DNA of 37,148 nt, from assembly GCF_010645215.1 (NCBI RefSeq), contig NZ_JAAGNW010000049.1, forward strand, positions 1 through 37,148, written 5' to 3'. The DNA is from Burkholderia multivorans. GTDB lineage: Bacteria; Pseudomonadota; Gammaproteobacteria; Burkholderiales; Burkholderiaceae. The position numbers were made by a program, and so were the translations under genes. This document shows, piece by piece, positions 18,063-27,417 of the stretch (its first letter is position 1; each line of letters begins with the position of its first letter). The notes beneath the pieces were generated by a model. That model saw only the letters and a program-made list of their open reading frames with translations, searched no databases and was not told where the DNA came from.

Positions 18063-21000
18063 CTATGGCGCAGGCACCACCGACAGTTGCACGCTTTGCT
18101 GAACTTGCGCGGAGTGCAGGGTGACGGGGGATCCCCCCTCGACCGGCAGTTCGATCGCGACGCCGATCCGCGTCACGCCCTTCGCCCCTTTGCCGGCATA
18201 TACATAAAATAAATATGTGGCAGGTTTTACCAACTGGGTTCCGCGGAGATCTCGCTCACTTCCCGCAATCGAATCCTGTGGTCCCTTCGTGTTGGTCCAT
18301 CCCAGAGACGGCCCACACTGCGCGACGGCTCCCGCATAGAGCGGCTTGCCGCTATCACAATCCACGAGATAAAGACGTGCTTTCGATAGCTTGATCGGCA
18401 ACGCTGACACACCTGCAATTTCCTCAGGCAGCGCCACATTTAGCTCAACCTGCGTCACGCCGTCCGCCACGATGGCCACTTCGCCCCACAATTTGGAGTG
18501 GGCGTACCATGCGCAGAAAATACCGTCGTATTCACGCGGGATGCAATTCAGCACGCCAACCTGACCGTCGCCCAGGACCGGATCCTTCTCCGGATCGCCG
18601 TTCAACCGCACCGCCTTCACGATGCGCACCTCCGGCACCCGCTGCATCACATCGCGCACCCCGCCGTGCGACAGCACACGCCCGATCACCGCGATCGACG
18701 CGTCATCGTCCGCCTGCAGCCACGGCACATACGCCTGTTCGAGTGCCTGGGCCACCCTCGCCTCGCCCAGCGTACGGCTGATCCCCGTCTCGTACTCGAG
18801 GTCCCAACTGACCGTGACCGGCACATACTGAGGATTCACGCACACCACCTGCAACCACGGCGACGCACGTTGCTTCAACCACCGCGCCAAGGCACTCAAT
18901 CGATCCCCTCGATACGCCGGCCGCCGCGGGTCCGTGCCATCCCCTTGCCGGGGCATCACCACGATCGTCTGCGCCAACGAGCCATCCTCGATCCGTTCCG
19001 GCGCCAAGACGGCCAGTTCACGGAGGTTCGAATCGTATTCGCTCAACAAGGTGGTCATATCGACGTTATTCAGCGCCCGCTCGCGATGCCGCAAGCGGCG
19101 CGCGACCCGCGCGTCGAACTCGTCCGCCGACTCGGGCGCCCGCCCGCCATGCGACGGCCACGGCTGAAGCACGGCTTGCACGCCAGCGGGCGCATCGAGT
19201 GCCTGTGTGATCGAGCCCACCGGCAAGGGTTGCGTAAAGTGAGCCGCTTCCACCGACTCGGGGTGCAGCAGAACTGCATCGCCCGCATTGGTGACCAGCC
19301 CCGCCAGCCAGCCGAAGGGAGGAATCGGCGCGGCCTGGTCCGACGCCAGCTCTTCCGCGCTGCGCGTGGGTTGCGTGACCCGCCCTCGCAGCCAATACCG
19401 TCCGCTCGGCATACTCGAGGTCGTGCGCGGTGCATCCGCCGGCCATTCGACTGACCACCCGCCGCTCTGCGCGAACCCGTCGGTGCCGTCACTCACGGCG
19501 GTCCCCAGGCCATTCCACCGTTCCCCACCCGCCAGATACCGCCAATCCACCAACACGGGCGCGGGCCGGTCGAACTGCCAGTACAGGTTCAGCAGTTGAT
19601 GTGCTTCGATTCCGTCCACTCCGATGTACAGCTCGGCAGGGGCTTCAGTCGACGGGTCGTCTTCGCCTCCGTGACCAAACGGTGTGACGAGCTGCTGATC
19701 GGTGATTTTTGAATCGTGTGCTTCGTAGTCGACCTTCAGGCCTGACCACTGCGGCAAATACGCCGGATGCCATTCGGCTTTCGGGACCACCACCGGGATC
19801 ACTTCCGAAACATCCACCGAGACGTCTTTCATGATCGGCAATTTGTCGGTGTCCAGCCGGACATGTCCGTTCTTTAGATCAAACACCTGTTGAACGACCG
19901 TTTTCGCGATCTTGAACGAAATCACCTGCGGCGGCGCCTCCAGATGGGCCTGATACTCGGCCAATAGGAACGAGTGATTCAGGGCCAACCGTAACCGCCA
20001 CGGCCAGTCGACCGGATTGTCGCTGTCTGGCGGCTGTGCCCCCTCTTTCCCATCGAACAGCCATGCGTTGAAAAATTCAAACTTCATCGGCACACCAACG
20101 GGCGACTTGCCGGTCTCACTTTTACCGAAAAAACAAGGGGCCCCAGAGGTTTGTTCACGACCTTCAGGAGCCCTCGCACTCAGAGTTGCTGCGACACCGA
20201 AATCTAGGTTGGAAGCTACCTTCGGCTGGTAACCCAGATCAGCCTTGACCTCGGATTGCGCGAGGCCATTCGAGTTAACGTCGCCGGTATCCTTGTCCAG
20301 CCTGAACCAGTTCGCCTGACTTTGCTTCGCATCCGGTCCATACCACTCTTCGAACGGCATCGGCGGCAATCCCTGCCAGATCGGGGTCAAGGTGATCTTC
20401 GTGACCCGATTCGCTAGTCGCCACCAGTCGTCGAACCCGACATTCACCCCAGCCCCCTTCTCGGCACCCTCACCAAACGGCAGCCCTCCTTCCGTCACCG
20501 ACACACCGTCATCGGTCGCACAGTGAATGCCCACCGCACTCTCAACCTTGAGGCCCAACTGCGTGACTACGGGCATCGGCTTGCCATCCGCCCGGGTCAA
20601 TCGCATCAGCGGCGTGCCCGACGTCAATCCATCCAGGTCGGTGACGGCCGTGAGTGCCCCCCCGTCGGCCGCCAATTCCACCACGCGTTCCGCCTCGGTG
20701 GCGCCCACTTTGCACGGCAGCCGCACCCACTTGTCGTCAATGCTCACACCGACCGTCACCGACGCCGCTTTCGGAATCAGAGTCGCAAAGGTCACCGTCC
20801 AGGTGCGTATCCCTCCCGCCGCCGCCAGCACGGGCGAGCCCACGATGCGCCCCGTCAAGGCATCCCGATCCGCATCCAGTCGCACCGGCTCGCCCGGCCG
20901 CGCCGGTGATGCCTCAAACAGCCTCAACCCCTGCGCCGGCCACGCCAATCCCGCCGCGTCATCCCACACCACCCGGGTACGGCGCCCACCGGGCCGCGTC

Positions 21001-21569
21001 GCATCCTTCACCACCCACCGCACATCCGTCACCCGTGCCGAATTGGCCACCATCGGTTGCGTCAGCGCGTAGTGAACGGCGGCGCCCACACTATCCTGCC
21101 CCGCATCCAGCCGCAGCCCGGCCGGCAACTCACACTCGCGCACGCCCTCATCGAGCGTAAAACTCACCGCCACCGTATCGGGTCGCGCCAATCGTTCGGT
21201 CAGCGCCAACTCCTCCCGGTAATACAGTTCGCGATAGCGTGCCGGCAACGTGTTCAGCAAACCACGCGGCGTCTCGAGCAGCCCCATGACCGCCAACAGG
21301 AACGCACGCTCCGACGGCAGCAGGCCATCCGCCTCTGCCGGCGACTCATACAACCGGATCAGACGCGCGCGCTCAAACGCCCAGGCGAACTGGCCTGCCG
21401 CGTCGGGACGTCCCGCATCCATTCCCAACAGCACCTGCGCCCAGTTGCCCGTTGCCTTGCCTTTGAACGGCAGCGCCTGGCAATACGCCCGGAATGCGTC
21501 AAGACGCCGGCCCAGCGAGCGGTCGTCCAGCACAAACGGCGCCGCCTGCACTCCCGAAGTTTCCGACAT
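18063..21569 (-). CDS. pvc11: Large baseplate J-like wedge protein (Pvc11/Afp11 homologue)
   Basis: I start it at ATG 21569 (MSETSG), giving 1,168 residues. A TTG at 21611 overlapping the stop of the previous gene is a possible alternative start adding 14 residues. The N-terminus (RAYCQALPFKGKATGNWAQVLL) and the body are typical of Pvc11 wedge proteins. The stretch FDARVARRLRHRERALNNVDMTTLL through VVMPRQGDGTDPRRP is the baseplate-J-type core (residues ~790-900), followed by a WLKQRASPWLQVVCVNPQYVPVTV strand region. A C-terminal extension of ~150 residues looks immunoglobulin-like. It acts in the extracellular particle's baseplate together with Pvc12, Pvc9 and the spike. Confidence 0.92.
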   Translation of the reverse strand: MSETSGVQAAPFVLDDRSLGRRLDAFRAYCQALPFKGKATGNWAQVLLGMDAGRPDAAGQFAWAFERARLIRLYESPAEADGLLPSERAFLLAVMGLLETPRGLLNTLPARYRELYYREELALTERLARPDTVAVSFTLDEGVRECELPAGLRLDAGQDSVGAAVHYALTQPMVANSARVTDVRWVVKDATRPGGRRTRVVWDDAAGLAWPAQGLRLFEASPARPGEPVRLDADRDALTGRIVGSPVLAAAGGIRTWTVTFATLIPKAASVTVGVSIDDKWVRLPCKVGATEAERVVELAADGGALTAVTDLDGLTSGTPLMRLTRADGKPMPVVTQLGLKVESAVGIHCATDDGVSVTEGGLPFGEGAEKGAGVNVGFDDWWRLANRVTKITLTPIWQGLPPMPFEEWYGPDAKQSQANWFRLDKDTGDVNSNGLAQSEVKADLGYQPKVASNLDFGVAATLSARAPEGREQTSGAPCFFGKSETGKSPVGVPMKFEFFNAWLFDGKEGAQPPDSDNPVDWPWRLRLALNHSFLLAEYQAHLEAPPQVISFKIAKTVVQQVFDLKNGHVRLDTDKLPIMKDVSVDVSEVIPVVVPKAEWHPAYLPQWSGLKVDYEAHDSKITDQQLVTPFGHGGEDDPSTEAPAELYIGVDGIEAHQLLNLYWQFDRPAPVLVDWRYLAGGERWNGLGTAVSDGTDGFAQSGGWSVEWPADAPRTTSSMPSGRYWLRGRVTQPTRSAEELASDQAAPIPPFGWLAGLVTNAGDAVLLHPESVEAAHFTQPLPVGSITQALDAPAGVQAVLQPWPSHGGRAPESADEFDARVARRLRHRERALNNVDMTTLLSEYDSNLRELAVLAPERIEDGSLAQTIVVMPRQGDGTDPRRPAYRGDRLSALARWLKQRASPWLQVVCVNPQYVPVTVSWDLEYETGISRTLGEARVAQALEQAYVPWLQADDDASIAVIGRVLSHGGVRDVMQRVPEVRIVKAVRLNGDPEKDPVLGDGQVGVLNCIPREYDGIFCAWYAHSKLWGEVAIVADGVTQVELNVALPEEIAGVSALPIKLSKARLYLVDCDSGKPLYAGAVAQCGPSLGWTNTKGPQDSIAGSERDLRGTQLVKPATYLFYVYAGKGAKGVTRIGVAIELPVEGGSPVTLHSAQVQQSVQLSVVPAP

Positions 21570-21607
21570 GGTTCTCGTCCCCTGTTCAGGTTGCGTCGGT
21601 CCCCGAC

Positions 21608-22045
21608 TCAACTCGCTCGAACCTTCACTTGCGTCACAATAAATTTGCCCTTCCCCGGCGTTGGCACCCCCACCGTCGGATCAGGCACCGGCCCGCTCGG
21701 CGGAGTGGGATTCATGGCGGGCGCCGTCGGAATGAATACCGCCTGACAATCACTGCCCTTGATCAGCACGGGCGCTCCACTGAGCACCTTCTTCGCGGTC
21801 TGATCCGGTCCCGCCACCAGCAACTGAATCATGCCCACGCCCGGCGTGACGAACGCTCCCGACGTGTACGGCACCCCGGGTACGATCACTTTCATCAGGT
21901 CCAGGATCAAACACCCGGGCTTGCCATTGATCATGAAGCGCCCGGTGCCCGACAGGACTGCCTGCGCGGGCGCCATCAAGGTCCGACTCCCGAAAGTCGG
22001 CTGGAATATCACGATGTCGCCGGTCGCCACGATCAGATCGCCCAT
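21608..22045 (-). CDS. pvc10: PAAR-like spike tip protein (Pvc10/Afp10 homologue)
   Basis: The product has 145 residues. Its ATG at 22045 shares a base with the stop of the gp25-like gene (TGATG). The sequence is a compact beta protein with the DUF4280/PAAR-like pattern (VSGTGRFMINGKPGCLILD-like strand, TPGVGMIQLLVAG, KVLSGAPVLIKGSDCQAVF) and a proline-rich linker (about 108-130) before the last strand. Such proteins sharpen the VgrG-like spike and are the first part to meet the target membrane. The position between Pvc9 and Pvc11 is canonical. I do not see the classical zinc-binding His/Cys set of true PAAR proteins, so the assignment rests on order and fold pattern. Confidence 0.85.
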   Translation of the reverse strand: MGDLIVATGDIVIFQPTFGSRTLMAPAQAVLSGTGRFMINGKPGCLILDLMKVIVPGVPYTSGAFVTPGVGMIQLLVAGPDQTAKKVLSGAPVLIKGSDCQAVFIPTAPAMNPTPPSGPVPDPTVGVPTPGKGKFIVTQVKVRAS

Positions 22046-22497
22046 CAGAACACCCCGCCCCGGCCGTCACGAATATCCATCGCACCCGACAGGCGTTGCA
22101 CGCCCGACTGACCCGGCAAGCGGTAGCTCACGGTGATCCGCAACCACCCCACCTGCTGTGGCTCTTCCTCAAACTCCACCGAAATCACCTGCACCCGCGG
22201 TTCATAGCGCGCCACACTCTCCAACACCCGCGTGCGCAACACCGCGAGCGTGGTGTCGCCCAGGTTCGCAAACACCGCGGACTGCATATCGCACCCGTAG
22301 CCTTCGCGCATGATTCGTTCGCCCGGCTGCGTCTGAAACAGCACGCTCAGGCTCTGCTCCACATTTTTCACGCCGCTGGCCATCGCCACGCCCCCGTCGC
22401 CCCAGGCGGTACCATGGTCCGGCTCAGCCAGTTCGAAGGCTGGCGGGAAAGCCCACCCGCGCCCATACAGCCGCGTCTCTTCGTCATTTGCCGGCAT
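22045..22497 (-). CDS. pvc9: gp25-like baseplate protein (Pvc9/Afp9 homologue)
   Basis: The product has 150 residues with a strong ribosome site (GGAGGGCGAG) before ATG 22497. The gp25/lysozyme-like core is clear: VEQSLSVLFQTQPGERIMREGYGCDM (about 49-74), then TTLAVLRTRVLESVARYEPRVQV and EFEEEPQQVGWLRITVSYRL. In phage T4, T6SS and eCIS, gp25-like proteins link the first sheath ring to the baseplate wedges. The Gly-Phe/Tyr-Gly region of the family is seen as REGYGCD. It is placed between the spike and the PAAR-like tip, with translational coupling to the latter. Confidence 0.94.
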   Translation of the reverse strand: MPANDEETRLYGRGWAFPPAFELAEPDHGTAWGDGGVAMASGVKNVEQSLSVLFQTQPGERIMREGYGCDMQSAVFANLGDTTLAVLRTRVLESVARYEPRVQVISVEFEEEPQQVGWLRITVSYRLPGQSGVQRLSGAMDIRDGRGGVF

Positions 22498-22548
22498 CTC
22501 GCCCTCCGTCCTGTCGTCCTCGGTCCTGCCGCCCGCACGCCATCACGC

Positions 22549-24801
22549 TCACCCCAGATTGACCAGCGCACCCTTCACATTCACGATCGCGCTGCTGTTG
22601 ACCTCCGCCCTCGCCGTGCCCTTCAGGCTCGCTTTCGCACCTTCCACCGACACATCGGCCGTACCCTTCAGGCTCGCTTTCGCCCCCTCCACCGACACGC
22701 TCGCCGTGCCCTTCACGGAGGTTTTTACGCTCTGCAGCGTCGCTTGCGCGGCGCCCTTCACGATCGTCTTCGCGCCTTGCAAAAGCGTCTCGGTGGGTTT
22801 GAGCGTCAATTGCCCTTCCTCGCTCGCCAGCCGCACGCTTTGCTTGCCGCTTCCCTTCAGGTTCGCCAACGCCGCGAGCTGCACATCCTTGTCGCTCTTG
22901 AGCGTCACGCCCGTCTTGCCCTGCAGCGCCAGCTTTTCGTCGGTCGTCATCGTCACGCCTGTCTTCGCCTGCCACTGCACCTTGCCTTTCTTGACCTCGA
23001 CCTTCACATCACCCACCTCGCTCTGGAGGCTCACGCCCTTCTTGACGTCGAGCATCACGCCCTGCTCCGGTGTCGCTTCCTTCCCAATGCGCCACACCGT
23101 CTGGTGCTTGTCGCGATCAAAGCCCAGCTCCGCCACTTCGCCCGCCTTCTTGAGCACCACGCCCTTGCGCGCATTTTTCTCGCTCGGCGCGAACGGCGCC
23201 TTCTGGATCGGGTTGTGCACGGCCCCCAGGATCACCGGCTCGCCCCCGAGGAACCCCAATACCACTTCGTCGTCCTTCTCCGGGTAAAAACACATGCCGC
23301 TGTCGGTACTCGCATACGGACTCGCCCAGCGCGCCCACAGCGTGCCTTTCCCCAGCAACGGCACGGTCACCGGCAAGCGATTCCAGTCTTTCTTGGGATC
23401 CGCCTTGAAAGCTGCTACCTTGCCCACCATCAACCCGTCCGGCACGGGCAGCAGTGGCGGCACGGCCAACTCTTCGTCCAGCCCGATCCACACGGTCGTG
23501 GTCGCGCTGCGCGGCGACGCCTCGAACGCATACTCGAGCGCCGTGATCACGCCCGTGCCTGACAAGACCGCGCCAAACCCGGACAAGGTCAGGCGATCGC
23601 GCACCCCATACGGCTTGACACCCTCGACCACCAGTTGCACCCGCACCGCCTGCGCCTGTTGCGCCAGCAATTGCCCGGACGCACAGGCCTGCTGGGTGGC
23701 GGCATCGACGCCGCCGGGCGAAGCCAGCGCCCAATTGGCCAACGCACCGTCCGCCAACGGCTTGACTGCGGCCGGATCCAGTCCACCGGTGCCCAACGGC
23801 ACTTTCTTGGCCGATTTGCTCACGCTGGTCTGTTTGCCCACATCCCAGCCCGCCAGCGTCACCTGACGCGGCAAGTTCAACCCCGAAAACCCATAGTTCA
23901 GCGACTGCACGGTCGCCGACACGGATTTCCCGCTACTACCGCCCGTGGCGGGCCCCGGTTTGTCGGAAGTGGCCGCCACCACATGCGTCTTGCCGGTCAT
24001 GGCCGGTGGCCCGACCGTGACCGAGCCGTCACCGTGCGGCCACAGCCACACGCCGTGCAGCCCCATCAAACCCCGTACGAAAGCCCAGTCCGAACAATCC
24101 CATTGCACCCGCTGTTCGTGCTCGCCCTCCATGCCCTCTGTCGCCTTGATCTTGATCCCGTGTTCGCCCAGCACCTGCTTGAGCAAGGCCTGGTCCGCGC
24201 CTTTCTCGAACACGCGGCTGCGACACGTCACCTTCAGCCCTTGCCACGTCGGCTTGAGCTTGAGCCGGATACGTCGGCGCCCTTCGCTCAGTTCGACCTG
24301 CACGCCCCCCACCACGCCGGCGAAGATCGCCCGTCCCTGCGCCGACGCATCCACCGATTTCCCTACCGCGCAATGCTGCAGCAGCGCCGTCAGCTGCTCA
24401 AAATCGTCGGGGATCGCGGTCGGGATGGTCAGCTCTAGTTGCCCGGACGGTACTTCGTTCACCGCCAGCCGCGACGTCATCCGTGACACCCCCACGTCCG
24501 TCAACGGCTTGCCGTCCAATCGCACTACCAACTCAACCGGCTCACCCACGTCCGTCGTCCCGGCGTCCTTGCCGATGGCGGGTTTGTCCCCGCTCAGCGC
24601 GGCCGCGCCCGCTGCCGTCGCCATTGCCAGCTTGTCCGACCAGTCTCCCGCCAGATTGCCGAGCCCGCGCGTGACGATATCGGTTCCGGCTTGCGCGGCC
24701 CCTGTGGCCGCGCCCACGCCCTTCGCCACGGTCTGCGTAACATCCGACGCGGCTTCAGACGTCCGGGCCACAACCGCGTGAATCCTGTCGCTGAATGACA
24801 T
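22549..24801 (-). CDS. pvc8: VgrG-like central spike protein (Pvc8/Afp8 homologue) with extended C-terminal beta-helix
   Basis: The product has 750 residues; ATG 24801 follows GGAG. Residues 1-90 form an Ala/Gly/Thr-rich helical extension. The VgrG-like body starts near 90 (VELVVRLDGKPLTDVGVSRM), includes the hub strands and LMGLHGVWLWPHGDG, and then the OB-fold (AFKADPKKDWNRLPVTVPLLGKG, then GMCFYPEKDDEVVLGFLGGEPVILG). The end is a repetitive beta-helix with 15-residue repeats near 22,600-22,740 (VSVEGAKASLKGTAD is present almost exactly twice). The spike nucleates the inner tube and carries the PAAR-like tip. The long N-terminal extension and the long repeat tail make it larger than I expect for Pvc8, and either could hold cargo-binding sites. 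Confidence 0.93.
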   Translation of the reverse strand: MSFSDRIHAVVARTSEAASDVTQTVAKGVGAATGAAQAGTDIVTRGLGNLAGDWSDKLAMATAAGAAALSGDKPAIGKDAGTTDVGEPVELVVRLDGKPLTDVGVSRMTSRLAVNEVPSGQLELTIPTAIPDDFEQLTALLQHCAVGKSVDASAQGRAIFAGVVGGVQVELSEGRRRIRLKLKPTWQGLKVTCRSRVFEKGADQALLKQVLGEHGIKIKATEGMEGEHEQRVQWDCSDWAFVRGLMGLHGVWLWPHGDGSVTVGPPAMTGKTHVVAATSDKPGPATGGSSGKSVSATVQSLNYGFSGLNLPRQVTLAGWDVGKQTSVSKSAKKVPLGTGGLDPAAVKPLADGALANWALASPGGVDAATQQACASGQLLAQQAQAVRVQLVVEGVKPYGVRDRLTLSGFGAVLSGTGVITALEYAFEASPRSATTTVWIGLDEELAVPPLLPVPDGLMVGKVAAFKADPKKDWNRLPVTVPLLGKGTLWARWASPYASTDSGMCFYPEKDDEVVLGFLGGEPVILGAVHNPIQKAPFAPSEKNARKGVVLKKAGEVAELGFDRDKHQTVWRIGKEATPEQGVMLDVKKGVSLQSEVGDVKVEVKKGKVQWQAKTGVTMTTDEKLALQGKTGVTLKSDKDVQLAALANLKGSGKQSVRLASEEGQLTLKPTETLLQGAKTIVKGAAQATLQSVKTSVKGTASVSVEGAKASLKGTADVSVEGAKASLKGTARAEVNSSAIVNVKGALVNLG

Positions 24802-24813
24802 AACAGACTCCGT

Positions 24814-25491
24814 TTATCCGCCCACCACCAGCGGCTGACCCGGCTTCAGGTTGCGCAAGTTGTCCAGATCGTTGGCCTGCGCGACTTTCAGGTAGTCAAT
24901 CGCGGCCACTGCCACCGCCGCGCCCGCGGTCGCCGCCAACAGCGGCAAGGTATCCTTCGCGGAGGCCTTCACGATCGTCTGCTTGACAGGCGCGCCCTTG
25001 CGCATCGACTCCATGTCGTCGCTGTTCATCCCTACCAGGGTCAGCACGGCGCTCGCACGCAACGGTTTCGCATCCCGATCGAATAGCGTGTACGACATGC
25101 CGAGAGACTTGCATCGCCCGCCAAAGAACCCGTGGCCATGCCAGCTCAATTTGCCCCAGCTGACCCGCAGATACGGCGGCTCGCCTTTCTCGCCGACGGT
25201 GAAGCACAGCTTGCGCAGTTGCGTGAGCTGCTCGTCGACCGGACGCTTTTCTCCCGGACCACGGCCGTCGAACTCCAGCGTTAGCGTCAGTCCAGGCGGC
25301 ACCACTTGGTCGTACTCACTGACCTGGTTATGCTGATTGAGGGACGCCACGTCCCGATACATCGCCGTATAGTCGAATTTGACCGACTCCGGGTTGTGGA
25401 TCGCCACCAGCGAGCCGATTTTGACCTTCCCGTTGCGATCCTTGAACGCTTCGAGCGTCAGTTTCGCCAAACTTCGATCGAGCAGTGCCAT
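24814..25491 (-). CDS. pvc7: LysM-containing tube/spike adaptor (Pvc7/Afp7 homologue)
   Basis: The product has 225 residues. ATG 25491 overlaps the stop of the DUF5908 gene; a GTG one codon earlier is equally possible. The first ~165 residues are the CIS tube-family fold (SVKFDYTAMYRDVASLNQHN, TLTLEFDG, LTQLRKLCFTVGEKGEPPYLRVSWG). The C-terminus is a degenerate LysM (DTLPLLAA, then YLKVAQANDLDNLRNLKPGQPLVV) interrupted by an alanine-rich run (TAGAAVAVAAID). In phage and eCIS baseplates, gp53-like LysM proteins glue the hub to the wedges. The order matches PVC. Confidence 0.92.
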   Translation of the reverse strand: MALLDRSLAKLTLEAFKDRNGKVKIGSLVAIHNPESVKFDYTAMYRDVASLNQHNQVSEYDQVVPPGLTLTLEFDGRGPGEKRPVDEQLTQLRKLCFTVGEKGEPPYLRVSWGKLSWHGHGFFGGRCKSLGMSYTLFDRDAKPLRASAVLTLVGMNSDDMESMRKGAPVKQTIVKASAKDTLPLLAATAGAAVAVAAIDYLKVAQANDLDNLRNLKPGQPLVVGG

Positions 25492-25667
25492 CACAGTCGC
25501 TCCCGTTGCTCGTTCAACAGCTCCAGGACCCGGCGCGCAATCCGCTCGATCAGCGCGCGGTCACTGACCAGTTCCTTCGCGGACGGCGGGGCCGTCTCGC
25601 GTCCGTCCCGGACCGTATCGTCCACCACCCGTGCCTCGATCACCAATTCACGAATTTCGATCGTCAT
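25491..25667 (-). CDS. pvc6: Small DUF5908 protein (Pvc6/Afp6 homologue)
   Basis: The product has 58 residues: MTIEIRELVIEARVV, a Pro/Ser linker, then a basic amphipathic helix (ALIERIARRVLELLNEQ). The length and the MTIEIRELxI start are the hallmark of DUF5908 proteins, found at exactly this place in eCIS loci. The ATG overlaps the stop of the tube-initiator gene (ATGA), and its own TGA overlaps the next ATG, so all three are translationally coupled. Its role is poorly defined, probably in assembly. It is small enough to be missed by automatic annotation. Confidence 0.88.
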   Translation of the reverse strand: MTIEIRELVIEARVVDDTVRDGRETAPPSAKELVSDRALIERIARRVLELLNEQRERL

Positions 25668-26125
25668 CCCCGTACTCCCATCCAGCGCATCTCGTGATAC
25701 GCCAGCTCCAGTGTGTCGATCAGCACCGCATTGCCCGTCGCATCGAGATCACCGGTTTGCCATTTCACCGGCATAGCATTGGTCATCGTCCAGCTGCATA
25801 CCGGCAAGCGTCGGGCACTGAGCAACAGCACCACCACGTCCATGTAGATGGCCGAAAATTCTCCCAGCGCCTGATTGAAAATCGCGGTCACGGGCGTCAG
25901 CGGCATCACGCCACGCTCAAGCGTCAGGGTGCCGTGCGTCACCTGATTCGGCAGGTGAAAGCTGCCTAGGTTGTCTCCCCCTTCCCGCAACGGCGTGGTC
26001 GAGAGTTCACGCGTCAAGCCCGAAATCCGCTGAAATCGGAAGTCCACCGGGCTCGGAATCCGCTTGATAAAGAAGGTCGCGATAAACCGATGGGACAAAC
26101 TGGGTTCGCTCAGCAAGAGGTTCAT
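25664..26125 (-). CDS. pvc5: Tube initiator / second inner-tube protein (Pvc5/Afp5 homologue)
   Basis: The product has 153 residues from ATG 26125, which shares a base with the stop of the last sheath gene. The sequence is typical of the gp19-like tube fold: FIATFFIKRIPSPVDFRFQRISGL, HLPNQVTHGTLTLERGVMPLTP, a MDVVVLLLSA strand and KWQTGDLDATGNAVLIDTLELAYHEMRW. Pvc5-type proteins form the first tube ring on the spike and adapt between spike threefold and tube sixfold symmetry. Confidence 0.94.
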   Translation of the reverse strand: MNLLLSEPSLSHRFIATFFIKRIPSPVDFRFQRISGLTRELSTTPLREGGDNLGSFHLPNQVTHGTLTLERGVMPLTPVTAIFNQALGEFSAIYMDVVVLLLSARRLPVCSWTMTNAMPVKWQTGDLDATGNAVLIDTLELAYHEMRWMGVRG

Positions 26126-27417
26126 CACAGTGCGCTCCGTTGCAGGTGCGTCATCCCGCCTTCGGTCTCGTTCAGCTTGAGCACCAGGTTGATCTCGACG
26201 AATTCCGCCGCGTGCAACACCGCCAGCCCCACCCGGATGATCAGTCGACCGGTGGCAATGTCGGTGATCGTCATGGTTTCATTCAGGCCGACGCGCACCG
26301 AAAACGCCTTGGCTTCCTCGGTACCCGCGAGACCGCCAGACAACCACACGCGCCTCAGCCAAGCGTCGCACAACCCGCGCAGCTGGAACCAGGTGATTTC
26401 CTGGTTGGGCTCGAACACGGCGAACCGGCAGATCTGCCGTAGATTCGCTTCGACCCAGGTCACCATGCGCCGCACCTGCACGTAGCGAAATGGGGAGCCC
26501 GTCAACTGGGCGAGCGTGCGGCATCCCCACACCCGCACCCCACGCCCGGGAAAACTGCGAATCAGATTGATGGTGACTGCCGACACATCGAACCAGCCGC
26601 TCGCCTGCGTTTCGCGATATTCGGGGGCAACCACACACAACAATGCGTCATTGGCAGGGGCTTTCCAGACGCCTTGCATCTCGTCGGTCCGAGCCATCAG
26701 GCCGAGCACCGCGCCGCTGGGCGGCACGATCGCCTCGTCGGCGTTCAAATCGGTATAACTGGTCAGGAGATGGGGGCCGTAGATGGCCGCATGCTGGCCC
26801 AGTTCCCCGAATCCTTGATTGTGTCGCAAGGTCTCGATGCAGGTTTTGGCGGTCGCCATGTCTCGCGGCGCGTCCAGCACGAAAAAAAGATCCTGTCGGC
26901 TTTGGCAGGCGTTCAAGAGTGTTCGCCAGGCGGTAATCAGCCATTGCGCTTGTTCCGCGGGACTTTGCCCCAACAAGTACTTCGTCACCACGCCCACCAA
27001 TTGCGGTATCGCGACCAGGGTCAGCGACAGTTCTGCCAGCACCGGCGCCACCCCTTCCCACGTGAAATAGTGTTGGATCCAGGCGTGGAGTGTGTCGATC
27101 GACTGGGTCTCGGGTGGCACGATTTTGAGGACAAAGCAGCGCCTGCCACCATTGTCGAAGTACTGACGGATTGAGGTCGCCAGAATCCAGTCATCATGCA
27201 TCGTTTCCTTCGCTTGGGTAATAAGGCCAGCCGCATAGTCCGGCCATGACCCCACCTCCTGCAGCACCCCCACGTCGTCGGACATCTCACTATCCCATCC
27301 GATAAAGACGGGGACTGCCGTGGCCACTTCGACGTCGGATGCGTCCGGCGCCTCAACATGCCGAGTCAAGCGTACGCCGGGCTCATCCCAAGAAGTTTGA
27401 AACAACGGATCCGACAT
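26125..27417 (-). CDS. pvc4: Sheath protein 5 (Pvc4/Afp4 homologue, baseplate-proximal type)
   Basis: The product has 430 residues; GGAG lies before ATG 27417. It is the most divergent of the five sheath proteins. The start (MSDPLFQTSWDEPGVRLTR) lacks the usual PGVYVEE, and the domain-swapping N-terminal arm is altered. The C-terminal core is recognisable (MARTDEMQGVWKAPAN, INLIRSFPGRGVRVWGCRTL, YVQVRRMVTWVEANLRQI, IATGRLIIRVGLAVLHAAEFVEINL). In Afp and PVC the Afp4/Pvc4 subunit forms the sheath ring next to the baseplate. Its stop overlaps the start of the tube-initiator gene. The 223 bp before it, after sheath 4, hold no convincing gene. Confidence 0.92.
   Translation of the reverse strand: MSDPLFQTSWDEPGVRLTRHVEAPDASDVEVATAVPVFIGWDSEMSDDVGVLQEVGSWPDYAAGLITQAKETMHDDWILATSIRQYFDNGGRRCFVLKIVPPETQSIDTLHAWIQHYFTWEGVAPVLAELSLTLVAIPQLVGVVTKYLLGQSPAEQAQWLITAWRTLLNACQSRQDLFFVLDAPRDMATAKTCIETLRHNQGFGELGQHAAIYGPHLLTSYTDLNADEAIVPPSGAVLGLMARTDEMQGVWKAPANDALLCVVAPEYRETQASGWFDVSAVTINLIRSFPGRGVRVWGCRTLAQLTGSPFRYVQVRRMVTWVEANLRQICRFAVFEPNQEITWFQLRGLCDAWLRRVWLSGGLAGTEEAKAFSVRVGLNETMTITDIATGRLIIRVGLAVLHAAEFVEINLVLKLNETEGGMTHLQRSAL

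Noticed and set aside
22096..23562. Long open frame (488 codons) on the plus strand
   Set aside because: It is antisense to the spike gene in GC-rich DNA, has arginine/histidine-rich low-complexity translation and no family features.
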